From Bryobacterales bacterium (GTDB lineage: Bacteria; Acidobacteriota; Terriglobia; Bryobacterales; Bryobacteraceae), in NCBI GenBank assembly GCA_016721425.1, contig JADKID010000015.1:124001-188000 (forward strand): a stretch of DNA of 64,000 bases, in the 5' to 3' direction. The translations under genes were made by a program, and so were the position numbers. This document shows, piece by piece, positions 8,008 to 16,420 of the stretch. How positions within the stretch are numbered: the first letter of the stretch is position 1; each line of letters begins with the position of its first letter. The notes under the pieces were generated by a model. The model was not told where the DNA came from. It did not search any database and saw nothing but the letters and a program-made list of their open reading frames with translations.

Positions 8008-8106
8008 TCAGAAGGAGAAGCGGAGGGCGATTTGGAGTTGGCGGGCCGAGGTTGTGGTGTTGCCGCTGCGCAGGGTAAGGGTGCCGGAGAACTGGAGGCC
8101 CCCGAT
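8008..8106 (-). pseudogene. TonB-dependent receptor 3' remnant with internal deletion
   Basis: On the minus strand this reads GLQFSGTLTLRSGN then TTTSARQLQIALRFSF and a stop. The two pieces correspond to residues far apart in the intact receptor at 9427-12492 (GLQLSGILTLRSGN and TTTSARQMQIALRFSF). In the intact gene 408 bp separate them (about 9483-9890). The junction falls on a shared GTTGC. The last 104 bp, including the double hairpin, match 9379-9482 with only about four differences. This is a duplicated and internally deleted receptor tail. Confidence 0.8.
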
Positions 8107-8118
8107 GCCATGTCAAAG

Positions 8119-8400
8119 TCAGCGTGGTTTGGCGGAGCGGTGGCGTTCCTGTTGGAGACGCTCGGCGAGAAAGACCTTGAGCAGAGACTGGTAGGGTACA
8201 TCGCGCTGGTTGGCGAGGATCTTCAGGTCCTCGATCATGGCGACGGGCAGGCGCAAGGAGATGGTTCGGAGCGACGGCTTGAGGTTGGGGAGGCGCGTGC
8301 GCTGGGCGGATTTCCAGTCGACGTATGCGGTGGAGTCGTGCGTCGCCCAGAACTGCCGTTCTTGGGCTTCGAATTGGAACTTAGGAATTCGTTTCGTCAT
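8119..8400 (-). CDS. CopG-family type II antitoxin
   Basis: A 93-residue protein matching the CopG_antitoxin family (PF12441). It has the N-terminal IPKF...EAQERQFWATHDST...DW segment, which in this family contacts the toxin, then a ribbon-helix-helix (SLRTISLRLPVAMIEDLKILANQRDVPYQSLLKVFLAERL). The ATG at 8400 is chosen over a TTG three codons upstream. The usual partner is a BrnT/RelE-like toxin directly upstream, and none is present. Instead the FRG-domain gene lies 71 bases upstream on the same strand. It is either an orphan antitoxin or half of an unusual pair. Confidence 0.8.
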   Translation of the reverse strand: MTKRIPKFQFEAQERQFWATHDSTAYVDWKSAQRTRLPNLKPSLRTISLRLPVAMIEDLKILANQRDVPYQSLLKVFLAERLQQERHRSAKPR

Positions 8401-8471
8401 GGTGAGCAAGGTTTCGTCGGCCGGGTTCGGATCGTCTAGTGCAGCGAAGTATCATCACACTCCGCAGTAGC

Positions 8472-9347
8472 CTAGAAGCGGCCGAATTCGGCATAGAAGC
8501 CACTCTTCCCATAGTCGTCGGTTCGGAGCCGGGACGGGGAGTTCAGCAGTTCGAGCTTCTTGCGGAGATTCTGAGAGAAACCATCCAATCCGGGAAAGAG
8601 TGTTGCGCGATTGATGTTCATAAGATCAAGCGACTTGAGCATCTTCTCCCGTTCGGTGGGAGGGAGGAGGATGCGAACCATCCTCCGGGCGTTCTTGGGT
8701 GGGTGGTCCCGTACCATAGCTTGGAGATTGTCTTCGAATGAAACCTCCAGGCTGCCAGGACATAAGAACACGCCTTTCTGGTAGGTCTGGCGCTCGTTCG
8801 ATCGCAGGCTTTGGATCGGGGCGACTACGCTCATGCGCTTCTCCACCAACAAATGAACAAACAGTTCAGGGTCACCCAGGCGAATTTGGTGGCCGACCTT
8901 TTCCACCTTCTGATCTGTCTTGAGCAACCACCCAGCTACATCTCGAAGATAGGCGAAGTCGATTGCGTAGATGGCGATTTGCTCAGCATTTCTATCCTCC
9001 TGTTCCGCCGCGAAGTAGGCGGCGACATACGGCGAGAGCGTCCAATCGACCAAGCGTGTTGGGACACCGTGGTGCTGCATCAACGCCAGCCAAGAGAGGG
9101 TGTCGTCCTCGGGTGGAGGTTCGGGCAGGAATCGACGAGCGCCGCCCTGGAACGCCCGGAGCAGATCGCTCTCCATCGACGAAGGGGGAAGGTGCGTCGA
9201 TGCTCTCCGCAACGAGGACTCTACCATCCATCCAGCATTGGCCTGTCCTCGGAAGCCGTAGGCAGGTTGCAGACGGAGAAGCTCCTTCAAGGCACCGTCC
9301 CAGTAAGAAAACTCCTTAGGCGTAAACAGATTCTCAGGTTGGCCCAT
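8472..9347 (-). CDS. FRG-domain protein
   Basis: A 291-residue soluble protein. The FRG motif is in AYGFRGQANAGWMVESSLRR (about residue 33), followed by the family's second block LMQHHGVPTRLVDWTLSPYVAAYFA (about residues 88-112). The FRG domain (PF08867) is common on mobile or accessory DNA and has no settled biochemical role. The C-terminal half (about 150-291) matches nothing I know. ATG 9347 is chosen because the upstream extension runs through the double hairpin in low-complexity Pro/Ser/Arg sequence. A TATACT box lies about 12 bases upstream of it. It precedes the antitoxin gene on the same strand, suggesting a two-gene unit. Confidence 0.8.
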   Translation of the reverse strand: MGQPENLFTPKEFSYWDGALKELLRLQPAYGFRGQANAGWMVESSLRRASTHLPPSSMESDLLRAFQGGARRFLPEPPPEDDTLSWLALMQHHGVPTRLVDWTLSPYVAAYFAAEQEDRNAEQIAIYAIDFAYLRDVAGWLLKTDQKVEKVGHQIRLGDPELFVHLLVEKRMSVVAPIQSLRSNERQTYQKGVFLCPGSLEVSFEDNLQAMVRDHPPKNARRMVRILLPPTEREKMLKSLDLMNINRATLFPGLDGFSQNLRKKLELLNSPSRLRTDDYGKSGFYAEFGRF

Positions 9348-9378
9348 CGCATCCCAGTATAGTCGTCCCCTCCGAATT

Positions 9379-9426
9379 GGGCGCGACCAGGGGGTCGCGC
9401 GCGGACGAGGGCGTCCGCCCCACGGG
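9379..9426. repeat. Double-hairpin element, copy B
   Basis: Identical in structure to copy A: stems GCGCGACC/GGTCGCGC at 9381-9400 and GCGGACG/CGTCCGC at 9401-9418, each with an AGGG loop. It lies immediately 3' of the intact TonB-receptor stop codon (9427-9429 on the minus strand) and upstream of the FRG gene. It could limit read-through from the receptor gene into the FRG/antitoxin pair. Confidence 0.75.
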
Positions 9427-12400
9427 TCAGAAGGAGAAGCGGAGGGCGATTTGCATTTGGCGGGCGGAGGTGGTGGTGTTGCGGATGAGGCCGAAGGTGG
9501 AGAGGGGCTTCTCGTTATCGACGGCTCCATCGAAGGCGGCTAGGGCGGGGGGGCCGAAGTTGGCGTGGTTGAGGAGGTTGAAGGCCTCCAGGCGGAGTTG
9601 GAGGTTGGCGCGCTCGGCGATGCGTTTCAGGGCGAAGTTCTTGGACAGAGACAGATCGAAGGTCTGGAGCGCCGGGCCGACAAGCGTGCCGCGGCCGGAG
9701 TTGCCTAGCTTGCCGGCGGATTGGAGGGCAAACGCGGCGGGGTTGAACCACTGGGTGGGGCTGCCGGTGATGGCGGTTTCGTGGGTGAAGCCGGGGGCGA
9801 AGTCGGGCCGGTCGAAGCCCATGCCGGAGGCGAGGGAGGGCGACCAGAGGGAGCGGGAGCGGTTGCGGGTGACGAAGACGGTGAGGGGGTTGCCGCTGCG
9901 CAGGGTGAGGATGCCGGAGAGCTGGAGGCCCCACCTCATCTGATAGATGGCGTTGGCGACGAAGTTGGATTTGGCGTGGTAATCGGAGAGGCCCTTGTTG
10001 TAGTTGAACCCGGCGAACTCGGGGAACGCGGTGGTGGTGCCGTTGGTTGCGTCGGAGAAGAACGTGGATGCCTGGGTGGTGTCGATGGTGCGGCCGTAAG
10101 TGTAGGCGACCTGGGCGGAGAGGCCTTTGCCGAAGCGGCGGCGGGCCTCGACGAGCATGGCGTTGTACCAGGAGTCGCCATCGGAGGACTTGAGCTCGAT
10201 GACGCCAAAGGCGGGATTGCGGCGGCGGGGCGCGCCGGCGGGGAAGAGGAGCGAGCCATCGGGCTGGGCCGTGGGGGTGGCGATGTTCCAATCGCCGGAG
10301 CGCCACAGGCGCTGGCCGCGCGAGCCGGAGTAACCGAGGCTCAGCAGGACGTCGCCGGGGAGCTGGCGTTGGAGGGAGAGGTTGTAGAACTGGATGCGCG
10401 GGCTTTCAATGTCCCACTGGATGGGCCGGATGGTGTTGGCGACGCCGGCGGAGAGGTTGGGGACGGGGAAAGTAGAGGCGTTGACGGAGACGCGCGGGGT
10501 GGCGGGCGGATTGGTGATGGTGACGATGAGGTGCTGCTGATTGTTGGTATTGAAGAAGAGGCCGTAGCCGCCGCGCAGCGAGGTCTTGCCGTTGCCGAAG
10601 AGGTCCCAGGCAAAGCCGGCGCGGGGCATGATGTTGGTGTAGGTGGGGTTCTGGTAGAGCTGGCCGACGGTGGGTGCGGCGTCTGTGGCCAGGTTGGGGA
10701 CGGCGGAATCGCGGCCGTAGATGTCCTTGGGCATCGAGGAGAACTCGTAGCGGATGCCGGCGTTGAGGGTGAAGCGGGAGGAGACGCGGAAGTCGTCCTG
10801 GAGGTAGAAACCCATCAGGGTGAAGCGCCAGTAGCGGTCCAGCGCGCCGCCGGCGGAGAGGCCGAGGAAGCGCAAGGGGGTGCCGGTGAGGAAATCCCGG
10901 AGGCCTCCGAAGGTCTGGATACCCAGGGAGAACGTAGGGTTGTAGAGGTTATCGCGGTAGCGTTCGGCGAGCATGCCGGCCTTGAGGACGTGGCGGCCCT
11001 GGTAATGGGTAAAGGCGTATTCGCCGCCGAAGACGTTCTGGACGAGCTTGACGTTGACCGACGTTTGAGGGCCCCAGCGGGGGAAGCCGCCGATATCGAT
11101 ATTGCCGACGAGGGAGCGGGTGGGGATAAAGGGGGTCAGCTTGGTGGCGGTATTGGCTTCGACGTCCTGGCCGACGTTGGTGCGGGAGAACGATCCGCGG
11201 AAGGTGTGGGAGCTATTGGGGCTGGCGATCCAGCGGTGTTCCACGGTAAGGAACTGGTTGCGGGAGAGGAAGGAGCGGGGGAACTGAGGGTAATCGGTGG
11301 GCAGGCGCTGGGCGGCATCGTCGATGGTAAAGCGGCCGAAGAGCTGGTGGGCGGAGCTGAAGTAGTGATCGATGCGGCCCTGGCCGAAGTCCTGGCGGAG
11401 GGTCTGCTTGAAGGGGAAGGAGTAGACGGCGAGGCCGCCGCCGCGGTTGGGGCCGTTGGGGAGGGGGAACTCGTCGAGGTAGGGCTGGATGAGGGGATTG
11501 ATGGTGACGGGGCCGGAGGGGAGGATGCCGCGGCGGGCGTTCTCGTCGGGGACGATGGTGTTGATGGAGCGGCCCAGGCGCTCCTTGAGGGCCTCGTAGG
11601 CGGCAAAGTAGAAGGTCTTCTCGCGGCGGATGGGGCCGCCGAGAGAGGCGCCGTATTGATTGCGGGTGAACTTGGGCTGGGCGGCGGGGTCGAAGAAGTT
11701 GCGGGCGTCGAGATTGTCGTTGCGGAAGTATTCGTAGAGGGAGCCGTGGAGGTCGTTGGCGCCGGATTTGGTGAGGGCGTTGATCTGGCCGCCGGAGTTG
11801 CGGCCGAACTCGGCGGAGTAGGTGTTGAGCTCGATGCGGAACTCGCGGATGGCTTCGAGGCCGAGGACGGTGGAGGCGGCGGAGCCGGCCGGGCCATTGG
11901 TGAAGTCGTTCTGGGGGGTACCGTCAATCAGGTAGACGTTGGAGCGCGGGTCCTGGCCGTTGATGGACATACCGAGGCCGTGGGCCACCACGGAGCCGCC
12001 GTCGCGATTGGGATAGGCGGCGACGCCGGGAGTAAGGAGGGCGAGATCGGTGTAGTTGCGGCCGTTGAGCGGCAGCTCGCGCATGGTCTGCTCGCCCACC
12101 AGAAAGCTGAGCTCAGAGGTCTGGGTGTTGACCATGGAGGGGCGGTCTGTGACGGTGATTTGTTGATCGACCGCGCCGATTTCGAGGGTGATTTCCAGCG
12201 TGACGGCATCGCCGACAGCGAGGGCGAGGCCCTGCTGGATGAGGGGGCGGAAGTTGGCCTTTTCGACGTGGAGGTGGTAGGAGGCTGGGGGGAGATCGGC
12301 GAAGAAAAAGCGGCCGTTGTTGTCCGTGGTGACAGTGCGCTTGAGGGCGGTGGGGTCCTGCTCGGCGGTAACCTGGGCGCCGGGAATGGGCGCGGCGGCG

Positions 12401-12492
12401 CGATCGCGCACTGTGCCGGCGAGGCGCGCCTGGGTTTGGGCGGAGGCGCAGAGGGTCACGAACAGGAATGGCAGGGCGATTCGGGCCAGCAT
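9427..12492 (-). CDS. TonB-dependent receptor, Oar-like, with carboxypeptidase regulatory-like domain
   Basis: A 1021-residue outer-membrane protein. The signal peptide is MLARIALPFLFVTLCASAQ. A carboxypeptidase regulatory-like beta sandwich follows at about residues 20-105 (LAGTVRDRAAAPIPGAQVT). Next is a plug domain with ELPLNGRNYTDLALLTPG and NVYLIDGTPQND, then a long beta barrel ending in ARQMQIALRFSF with the terminal aromatic expected for outer-membrane insertion. Acidobacteria carry many such receptors for glycans, peptides or metals; the ligand cannot be predicted. The ATG at 12492 is preferred over a GTG 42 bases upstream because it places the signal peptide correctly. A truncated tail copy lies at 8008-8106. 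Confidence 0.92.
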   Translation of the reverse strand: MLARIALPFLFVTLCASAQTQARLAGTVRDRAAAPIPGAQVTAEQDPTALKRTVTTDNNGRFFFADLPPASYHLHVEKANFRPLIQQGLALAVGDAVTLEITLEIGAVDQQITVTDRPSMVNTQTSELSFLVGEQTMRELPLNGRNYTDLALLTPGVAAYPNRDGGSVVAHGLGMSINGQDPRSNVYLIDGTPQNDFTNGPAGSAASTVLGLEAIREFRIELNTYSAEFGRNSGGQINALTKSGANDLHGSLYEYFRNDNLDARNFFDPAAQPKFTRNQYGASLGGPIRREKTFYFAAYEALKERLGRSINTIVPDENARRGILPSGPVTINPLIQPYLDEFPLPNGPNRGGGLAVYSFPFKQTLRQDFGQGRIDHYFSSAHQLFGRFTIDDAAQRLPTDYPQFPRSFLSRNQFLTVEHRWIASPNSSHTFRGSFSRTNVGQDVEANTATKLTPFIPTRSLVGNIDIGGFPRWGPQTSVNVKLVQNVFGGEYAFTHYQGRHVLKAGMLAERYRDNLYNPTFSLGIQTFGGLRDFLTGTPLRFLGLSAGGALDRYWRFTLMGFYLQDDFRVSSRFTLNAGIRYEFSSMPKDIYGRDSAVPNLATDAAPTVGQLYQNPTYTNIMPRAGFAWDLFGNGKTSLRGGYGLFFNTNNQQHLIVTITNPPATPRVSVNASTFPVPNLSAGVANTIRPIQWDIESPRIQFYNLSLQRQLPGDVLLSLGYSGSRGQRLWRSGDWNIATPTAQPDGSLLFPAGAPRRRNPAFGVIELKSSDGDSWYNAMLVEARRRFGKGLSAQVAYTYGRTIDTTQASTFFSDATNGTTTAFPEFAGFNYNKGLSDYHAKSNFVANAIYQMRWGLQLSGILTLRSGNPLTVFVTRNRSRSLWSPSLASGMGFDRPDFAPGFTHETAITGSPTQWFNPAAFALQSAGKLGNSGRGTLVGPALQTFDLSLSKNFALKRIAERANLQLRLEAFNLLNHANFGPPALAAFDGAVDNEKPLSTFGLIRNTTTSARQMQIALRFSF

Positions 12493-12592
12493 GGAGGGGA
12501 TACCCGTAGTGTACCAGCGGGTGAAGATACTCACTGTAAGAGATTGACGTGGAGAGGGGGGCGGGGGTAACGGCGGGAGCGGGCAATAATCG

Positions 12593-12629
12593 AAAAGCCC
12601 CGGACCGCCTGTGCGAGACCGGGGCTTTC
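12593..12629 (-). terminator. Intrinsic terminator after the DUF465 gene
   Basis: AAAGCCCCGG (12594-12603) and CCGGGGCTTT (12619-12628) form a perfect 10-bp stem with a 15-base loop. On the minus strand the stem is followed by TTTTCG. It lies 18 bases past the DUF465 stop and before the TonB-receptor gene on the same strand, separating the two transcripts. Confidence 0.85.
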
Positions 12630-12646
12630 AGAGAAAACTAGCCTTC

Positions 12647-12883
12647 TTAGGCCACCTCGGCCGCGCGATGGCGCTTCATGATCTCATGCATCTGGTCTTT
12701 CAGGTGGAGCTTCAACTTTTTCAGGCGGTGCTCCTCGATCTCGTCCTGGTCCGTGAGGTGCGGTTTGGTTTCGATTGCGTCGATCAGCTTCGCGTATTCA
12801 GCGTGCTTCTCGGCTAGGGCACGAAACTCTTCATTTGACTGGACCAGGTATGCTTTCAGCTCTTCCTGTGCAATTTTGTCCAT
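12647..12883 (-). CDS. DUF465 (YdcH-like) small coiled-coil protein
   Basis: A 78-residue, strongly charged, all-helical protein: EFRALAEKHAEYAKLIDAIE, then LKKLKLHLKDQMHEIMKRH near the C-terminus. This is the pattern of the DUF465/YdcH family, two helices that form an antiparallel coiled coil. Its biochemical role is unknown. A strong AAGGAG lies 9 bases upstream of the ATG, and a strong terminator follows. It is a single-gene transcript. Confidence 0.85.
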   Translation of the reverse strand: MDKIAQEELKAYLVQSNEEFRALAEKHAEYAKLIDAIETKPHLTDQDEIEEHRLKKLKLHLKDQMHEIMKRHRAAEVA

Positions 12884-13069
12884 CAGGGTGGTTCTCCTTG
12901 GGATCGGAATCCACGCCGAGTCTGTGGGAGTCTTGTGTGGCTCGGTGGGGTCTCGTTAGACGCATTTGGCAAGCCGGCAACCCCTCTGGGGGCTACCGAC
13001 ACCCTGACACTACCATTTTTGGAATCGTCTTACAATCCCATGTCTACAGTAGTTGGTAGATTGCGAAAC

Positions 13070-13093
13070 ACCGGGCACCGGGGGATGCCCGGT
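13070..13093. terminator. Terminator-like hairpin beside a gene relic
   Basis: ACCGGGCA and TGCCCGGT form a perfect 8-bp stem around an 8-base G/C-rich loop. On the minus strand it is followed by GTTTCG, giving only a weak T-run. It lies 26 bases past the stop of the relic at 13120-13441, so it may be the leftover terminator of the receptor gene whose end is preserved there. Confidence 0.45.
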
Positions 13094-13119
13094 ATTCCGT
13101 TCAGGGGTTCGGCGGCGGC

Positions 13120-13441
13120 TCAGAAGTGGAACTTGGCGCCGAGCTGGATGACGCGGGTGGTGAGGCCGCGGACGCCGCCGCCGACGGCGCCGAAGGTGAC
13201 CGAGCGGATGTTGCGCAGTTCGGAGACGTTGACGCGGACGATGTTGTCCTAGCTGGTCTCGCAGCCGGGCCGGCGTCCGAAGACGCGGATGCCGAGTTCC
13301 TGCTCGTGGATCTCGGCGTCCCCCGGGGCCGAATGCGCGCTGGCAGAGGAACTCCAGGAGCTCGCGCTGCCGGGCGGAGCGGCGGAAGGGTTTGCTGGCC
13401 AGGATTCTCTGAACGAGTTCGACTTGGGGATTGTCAGCCAA
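13120..13441 (-). pseudogene. Chimeric relic: winged-helix N-terminus joined to a TonB-receptor C-terminus
   Basis: From the ATG at 13441 the frame reads VELVQRILASKPF then RQRELLEFLCQRAF. This resembles the N-terminal winged-helix segment found on many acidobacterial regulators. The frame then shifts by one base. In the new frame EIHEQELGIRVFGRRPG continues the same domain, and an in-frame TAG follows where a Gln codon would be expected (ETS-stop-DNIVRVNVSELR). Directly afterwards NIRSVTFGAV leads into TRVIQLGAKFHF and a stop, which looks like the closing strands of an Oar-like receptor. So there is one frameshift, one nonsense codon and a fusion of two unrelated gene ends. Confidence 0.65.
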
Positions 13442-13489
13442 TTACGGCATTAGTGTAGCAACACGGCTGGGGTATACTGACCGTCATCG

Positions 13490-16414
13490 ATGAAGTACTG
13501 GGCACCAATCGTCATTCTGGGAGTGTGCTGCGCGCCCGCGCCGGGCGCCGACGCCGTCTCGTTCAACCGCGAGGTGCGGCCCATCCTCTCTGACAAGTGC
13601 TTCGCCTGCCACGGCCCGGATTCTGTGGGCCGGAAGGGCGGGCTGCGGCTGGACCGGGAAGAGGATGCGCGCGCCAAGCTGGGGACAGTGCAGCAGAGCG
13701 CGGTGCTGGAGCGGATTACGTCCACGAACAAGGTGAAGCGGATGCCGCCGGCCTATCTGGGGCACGAGCGGCTGACCGACCGGGAGATCGCGACGCTGCG
13801 GACCTGGATTGAGCAGGGCGCCAAGTACGAGGCGTTCTGGTCACTGATTCCTCCAAAGAGGACGGCGGGGCGCGATGCGATTGATCGCTTGGTGCGGGAG
13901 CGTCTGGTGAAGGAGGGACTACAGCCCTCGGCCGAAGCCTCGCGCGAAACATTGATCCGGCGCGTGACGCTCGACCTCACCGGCCTGCCGCCCACCCGCG
14001 CGGAGGTGGCAACTTTCGTGGCCGACACCGCGCCCGGCGCCTATGAACGCGTGGTGGACCGGCTGCTGGCCTCCCCGCGATACGGCGAGCGGATGGCGAT
14101 CCGCTGGCTGGAGGCAGGGCGGTACGCCGATACCAATGGCTACCAGTCCGACGGGCCGCGCGACATGTGGCGCTGGCGCGATTGGGTGATCGCCGCCTTC
14201 CAGAAGAATATGCCGTTTGATCAATTTACGGTGGAGCAGATCGCCGGCGACCTGCTGCCCAACGCGACCACGGCCCAGCGCGTGGCCACGGCGTTTCATC
14301 GCAATCATCCGACGACGGCAGAGGGCGGGATCGTGGATGAAGAGTACCGCGTGCAGTATGTGGCGGACCGCGCCGAGACCACAGGCACGGTGTGGCTGGG
14401 GATGACTGTGGGGTGCGCGCGCTGCCACGATCACAAGTTCGATCCCATCAAGCAGAAGGACTACTACTCGCTATTTGCCTACTTCAACAACACGCCGGAT
14501 CTCGGGTTTGCCTACAATTTCGGGAACGACCAGCCCTACATCCCGGCGCCTCTGCCGGAGCAGCAGGCCAAGCTCGACGAGATGGAGCGGCGGATCGCTG
14601 CGGCCCGCCTGGCGGTGGAGCGGGCGGAGCCGAAAGAGCGCGCCGCGCAGGCGAAATGGGAGAAGACGCTCAAGGGTGACAACTGGACGGTGACCGCGGG
14701 TCTGTCCCACCGCACCGCGCAGGAAGAGAAGTTCGACGGGCAGCGGATTCTGGAAGTGGGCGGCAAGGTAGCGCAGTACAACTACAACAGTGCCTTCACG
14801 TTTGCGGTGTGGATCCGCCCGGAGACGAAGAACGCGGCGATCCTCTCCCGTGGCGAGGATCAGTTCGAAGGGCAGGGGCATTTCCTGCATCTGGTGGAGG
14901 GCAAGCTGCGCCTGCACGTCATCTACCGCTGGAGCGACCTGGGGATGCGCCTCGAGACTGAGGAGCCGGTCCGGCTGAACGAGTGGTCCCACGTGCTGGT
15001 GGCGTACGACGGCAATATGCGTGCCGCCGGAGTGCGGGTGTACGTGAACGGGGTGCCGCAGAAGTTCAAGGTGATGCTGGATCAGTGTATGTGGCCGATG
15101 GACACCAAGGAGCCATTCCGGATTGGGGCCGGCGGCGGGCAGCGCTTCACGGGCGCGATCCGCGATGTGCGCGTGTACGACCGCGCACTGACCGAGGCCG
15201 AGGTGGGTGCGGTGGTGCTGCTGACCGAGCAGGGCCGCCGGGACCGGATGCGGCTCTGGTTCCAGGAGCTCTACGGCCCGGAGCGCAAAGAGCTCGCGCG
15301 TCTGGAAGAAGAGCGCCGGAAGTACCTAGCCACTGTGCCCACCGTCATGGTGATGCAGGAGACGCGCCCGCGGCCGGCGTACGTCTTGAAGCGCGGCGCC
15401 TACGACGCGCACGGCGAAGAAGTGTCGCCCGGCGTGCCGGCGGCGCTGCCGGCGATGAAGCCGGAGTGGCCGAAAAACCGCCTGGGCCTGGCCTACTGGC
15501 TGGTGGACCGCGGCAACCCGCTGACGGCGCGTGTCACGGTGAACCGGTTCTGGCAGATGCTGTTCGGGACGGGGCTCGTCAAGACCGTGGAGGACTTCGG
15601 CTCGCAAGGCGATTGGCCGGTGCACGCCGAGTTGCTGGATTGGCTGGCCGTGGAGTTCATGGATACGGGCTGGAACGTCAAGGGCATCCTCAAGACGATG
15701 GTGATGTCGGCCACCTACCGGCAGAGCTCGGCCGCTACGCCGGAGCTGGTCGCGCGCGATCCGGAGAACCGGCTGCTGGCCCGCGGGCCGCGCAATCGCC
15801 TGCCGGCTGAGATGATTCGCGATCAGGCGCTGGCCGTCTCCGGGCTGCTGGTGGAGAAGATCGGCGGGCCGTCTGTGAAGCCGTACCAGCCGCCGGGCTT
15901 GTGGCAGGAGCTCTCGGGCGGCAAGGGCTATGAGGCTGACAAGGGCGAGGGGCTATGGCGGCGGAGCCTCTACACGTATTGGCGGCGGACCGTGGCGCCG
16001 CCCGGCATGGTGAACTTCGATTCGCCCACGCGGGAGACGTGCGTGGTGCGCGAGTCGCGGACCAACACGCCGCTGCAGGCGCTCAGCCTGATGAACGACG
16101 TGCTCTATCTGGAGGCGGCCCGGAAGATGGGCGAGCGCGTGATGCGCGAGGGCGGCGCCACCGATAGCGGCCGTCTGGCGTATGCGTTCGGCCTGGTGCT
16201 GGCCCGCGCGCCGAAACGGGAAGAGGCGCAAATGTTTGAAACAGCGCTGCGGGAATTCCGGAAGTTCTACGACGAGCATCCGGCGGAGGCTGTCAAATAC
16301 CTGCAACAGGGCGCCGCGCCGCAGGCCGCGGGATTGCCCGCGCCGGAGTTGGCGGCGTACGCGGCGGTATCGAGCCTGGTGTTGAATCTCGATGAAGCGA
16401 TCACGAAGGAGTAG
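13490..16414 (+). CDS. Exported c-type cytochrome-like protein with PSCyt1, DUF1549, LamG and DUF1553 domains
   Basis: A 974-residue secreted protein of the planctomycete/acidobacterial PSD1 type. The signal peptide is about residues 1-20. A haem-binding motif CFACH at residues 37-41 (PSCyt1) is followed by a DUF1549 domain to about 330 with a second C-x-x-C-H (CARCHDHKFDP, about 309). A LamG/concanavalin-like domain spans about 410-575, and DUF1553 about 660-905 ends in ESRTNTPLQALSLMNDVLYLEAA. The family's function is unproven; a redox or glycan-associated role is usually inferred. It lies 6 bases upstream of its regular partner, the DUF1501 gene, so the two form an operon. Confidence 0.9.
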   Translation: MKYWAPIVILGVCCAPAPGADAVSFNREVRPILSDKCFACHGPDSVGRKGGLRLDREEDARAKLGTVQQSAVLERITSTNKVKRMPPAYLGHERLTDREIATLRTWIEQGAKYEAFWSLIPPKRTAGRDAIDRLVRERLVKEGLQPSAEASRETLIRRVTLDLTGLPPTRAEVATFVADTAPGAYERVVDRLLASPRYGERMAIRWLEAGRYADTNGYQSDGPRDMWRWRDWVIAAFQKNMPFDQFTVEQIAGDLLPNATTAQRVATAFHRNHPTTAEGGIVDEEYRVQYVADRAETTGTVWLGMTVGCARCHDHKFDPIKQKDYYSLFAYFNNTPDLGFAYNFGNDQPYIPAPLPEQQAKLDEMERRIAAARLAVERAEPKERAAQAKWEKTLKGDNWTVTAGLSHRTAQEEKFDGQRILEVGGKVAQYNYNSAFTFAVWIRPETKNAAILSRGEDQFEGQGHFLHLVEGKLRLHVIYRWSDLGMRLETEEPVRLNEWSHVLVAYDGNMRAAGVRVYVNGVPQKFKVMLDQCMWPMDTKEPFRIGAGGGQRFTGAIRDVRVYDRALTEAEVGAVVLLTEQGRRDRMRLWFQELYGPERKELARLEEERRKYLATVPTVMVMQETRPRPAYVLKRGAYDAHGEEVSPGVPAALPAMKPEWPKNRLGLAYWLVDRGNPLTARVTVNRFWQMLFGTGLVKTVEDFGSQGDWPVHAELLDWLAVEFMDTGWNVKGILKTMVMSATYRQSSAATPELVARDPENRLLARGPRNRLPAEMIRDQALAVSGLLVEKIGGPSVKPYQPPGLWQELSGGKGYEADKGEGLWRRSLYTYWRRTVAPPGMVNFDSPTRETCVVRESRTNTPLQALSLMNDVLYLEAARKMGERVMREGGATDSGRLAYAFGLVLARAPKREEAQMFETALREFRKFYDEHPAEAVKYLQQGAAPQAAGLPAPELAAYAAVSSLVLNLDEAITKE

Positions 16415-16420
16415 CCGGCG

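Noticed and set aside
9348..9530. N-terminal extension of the FRG gene up to 9530
   Set aside because: The extra residues are a Pro/Ser/Arg stretch read through the double-hairpin element and overlap the receptor gene. The ATG at 9347 has a plausible promoter box.
9721..12570. A 949-codon plus-strand open frame
   Set aside because: It is antisense to the TonB-receptor gene, glycine- and valine-rich with no family motifs, and results from GC-rich codon bias on the other strand.
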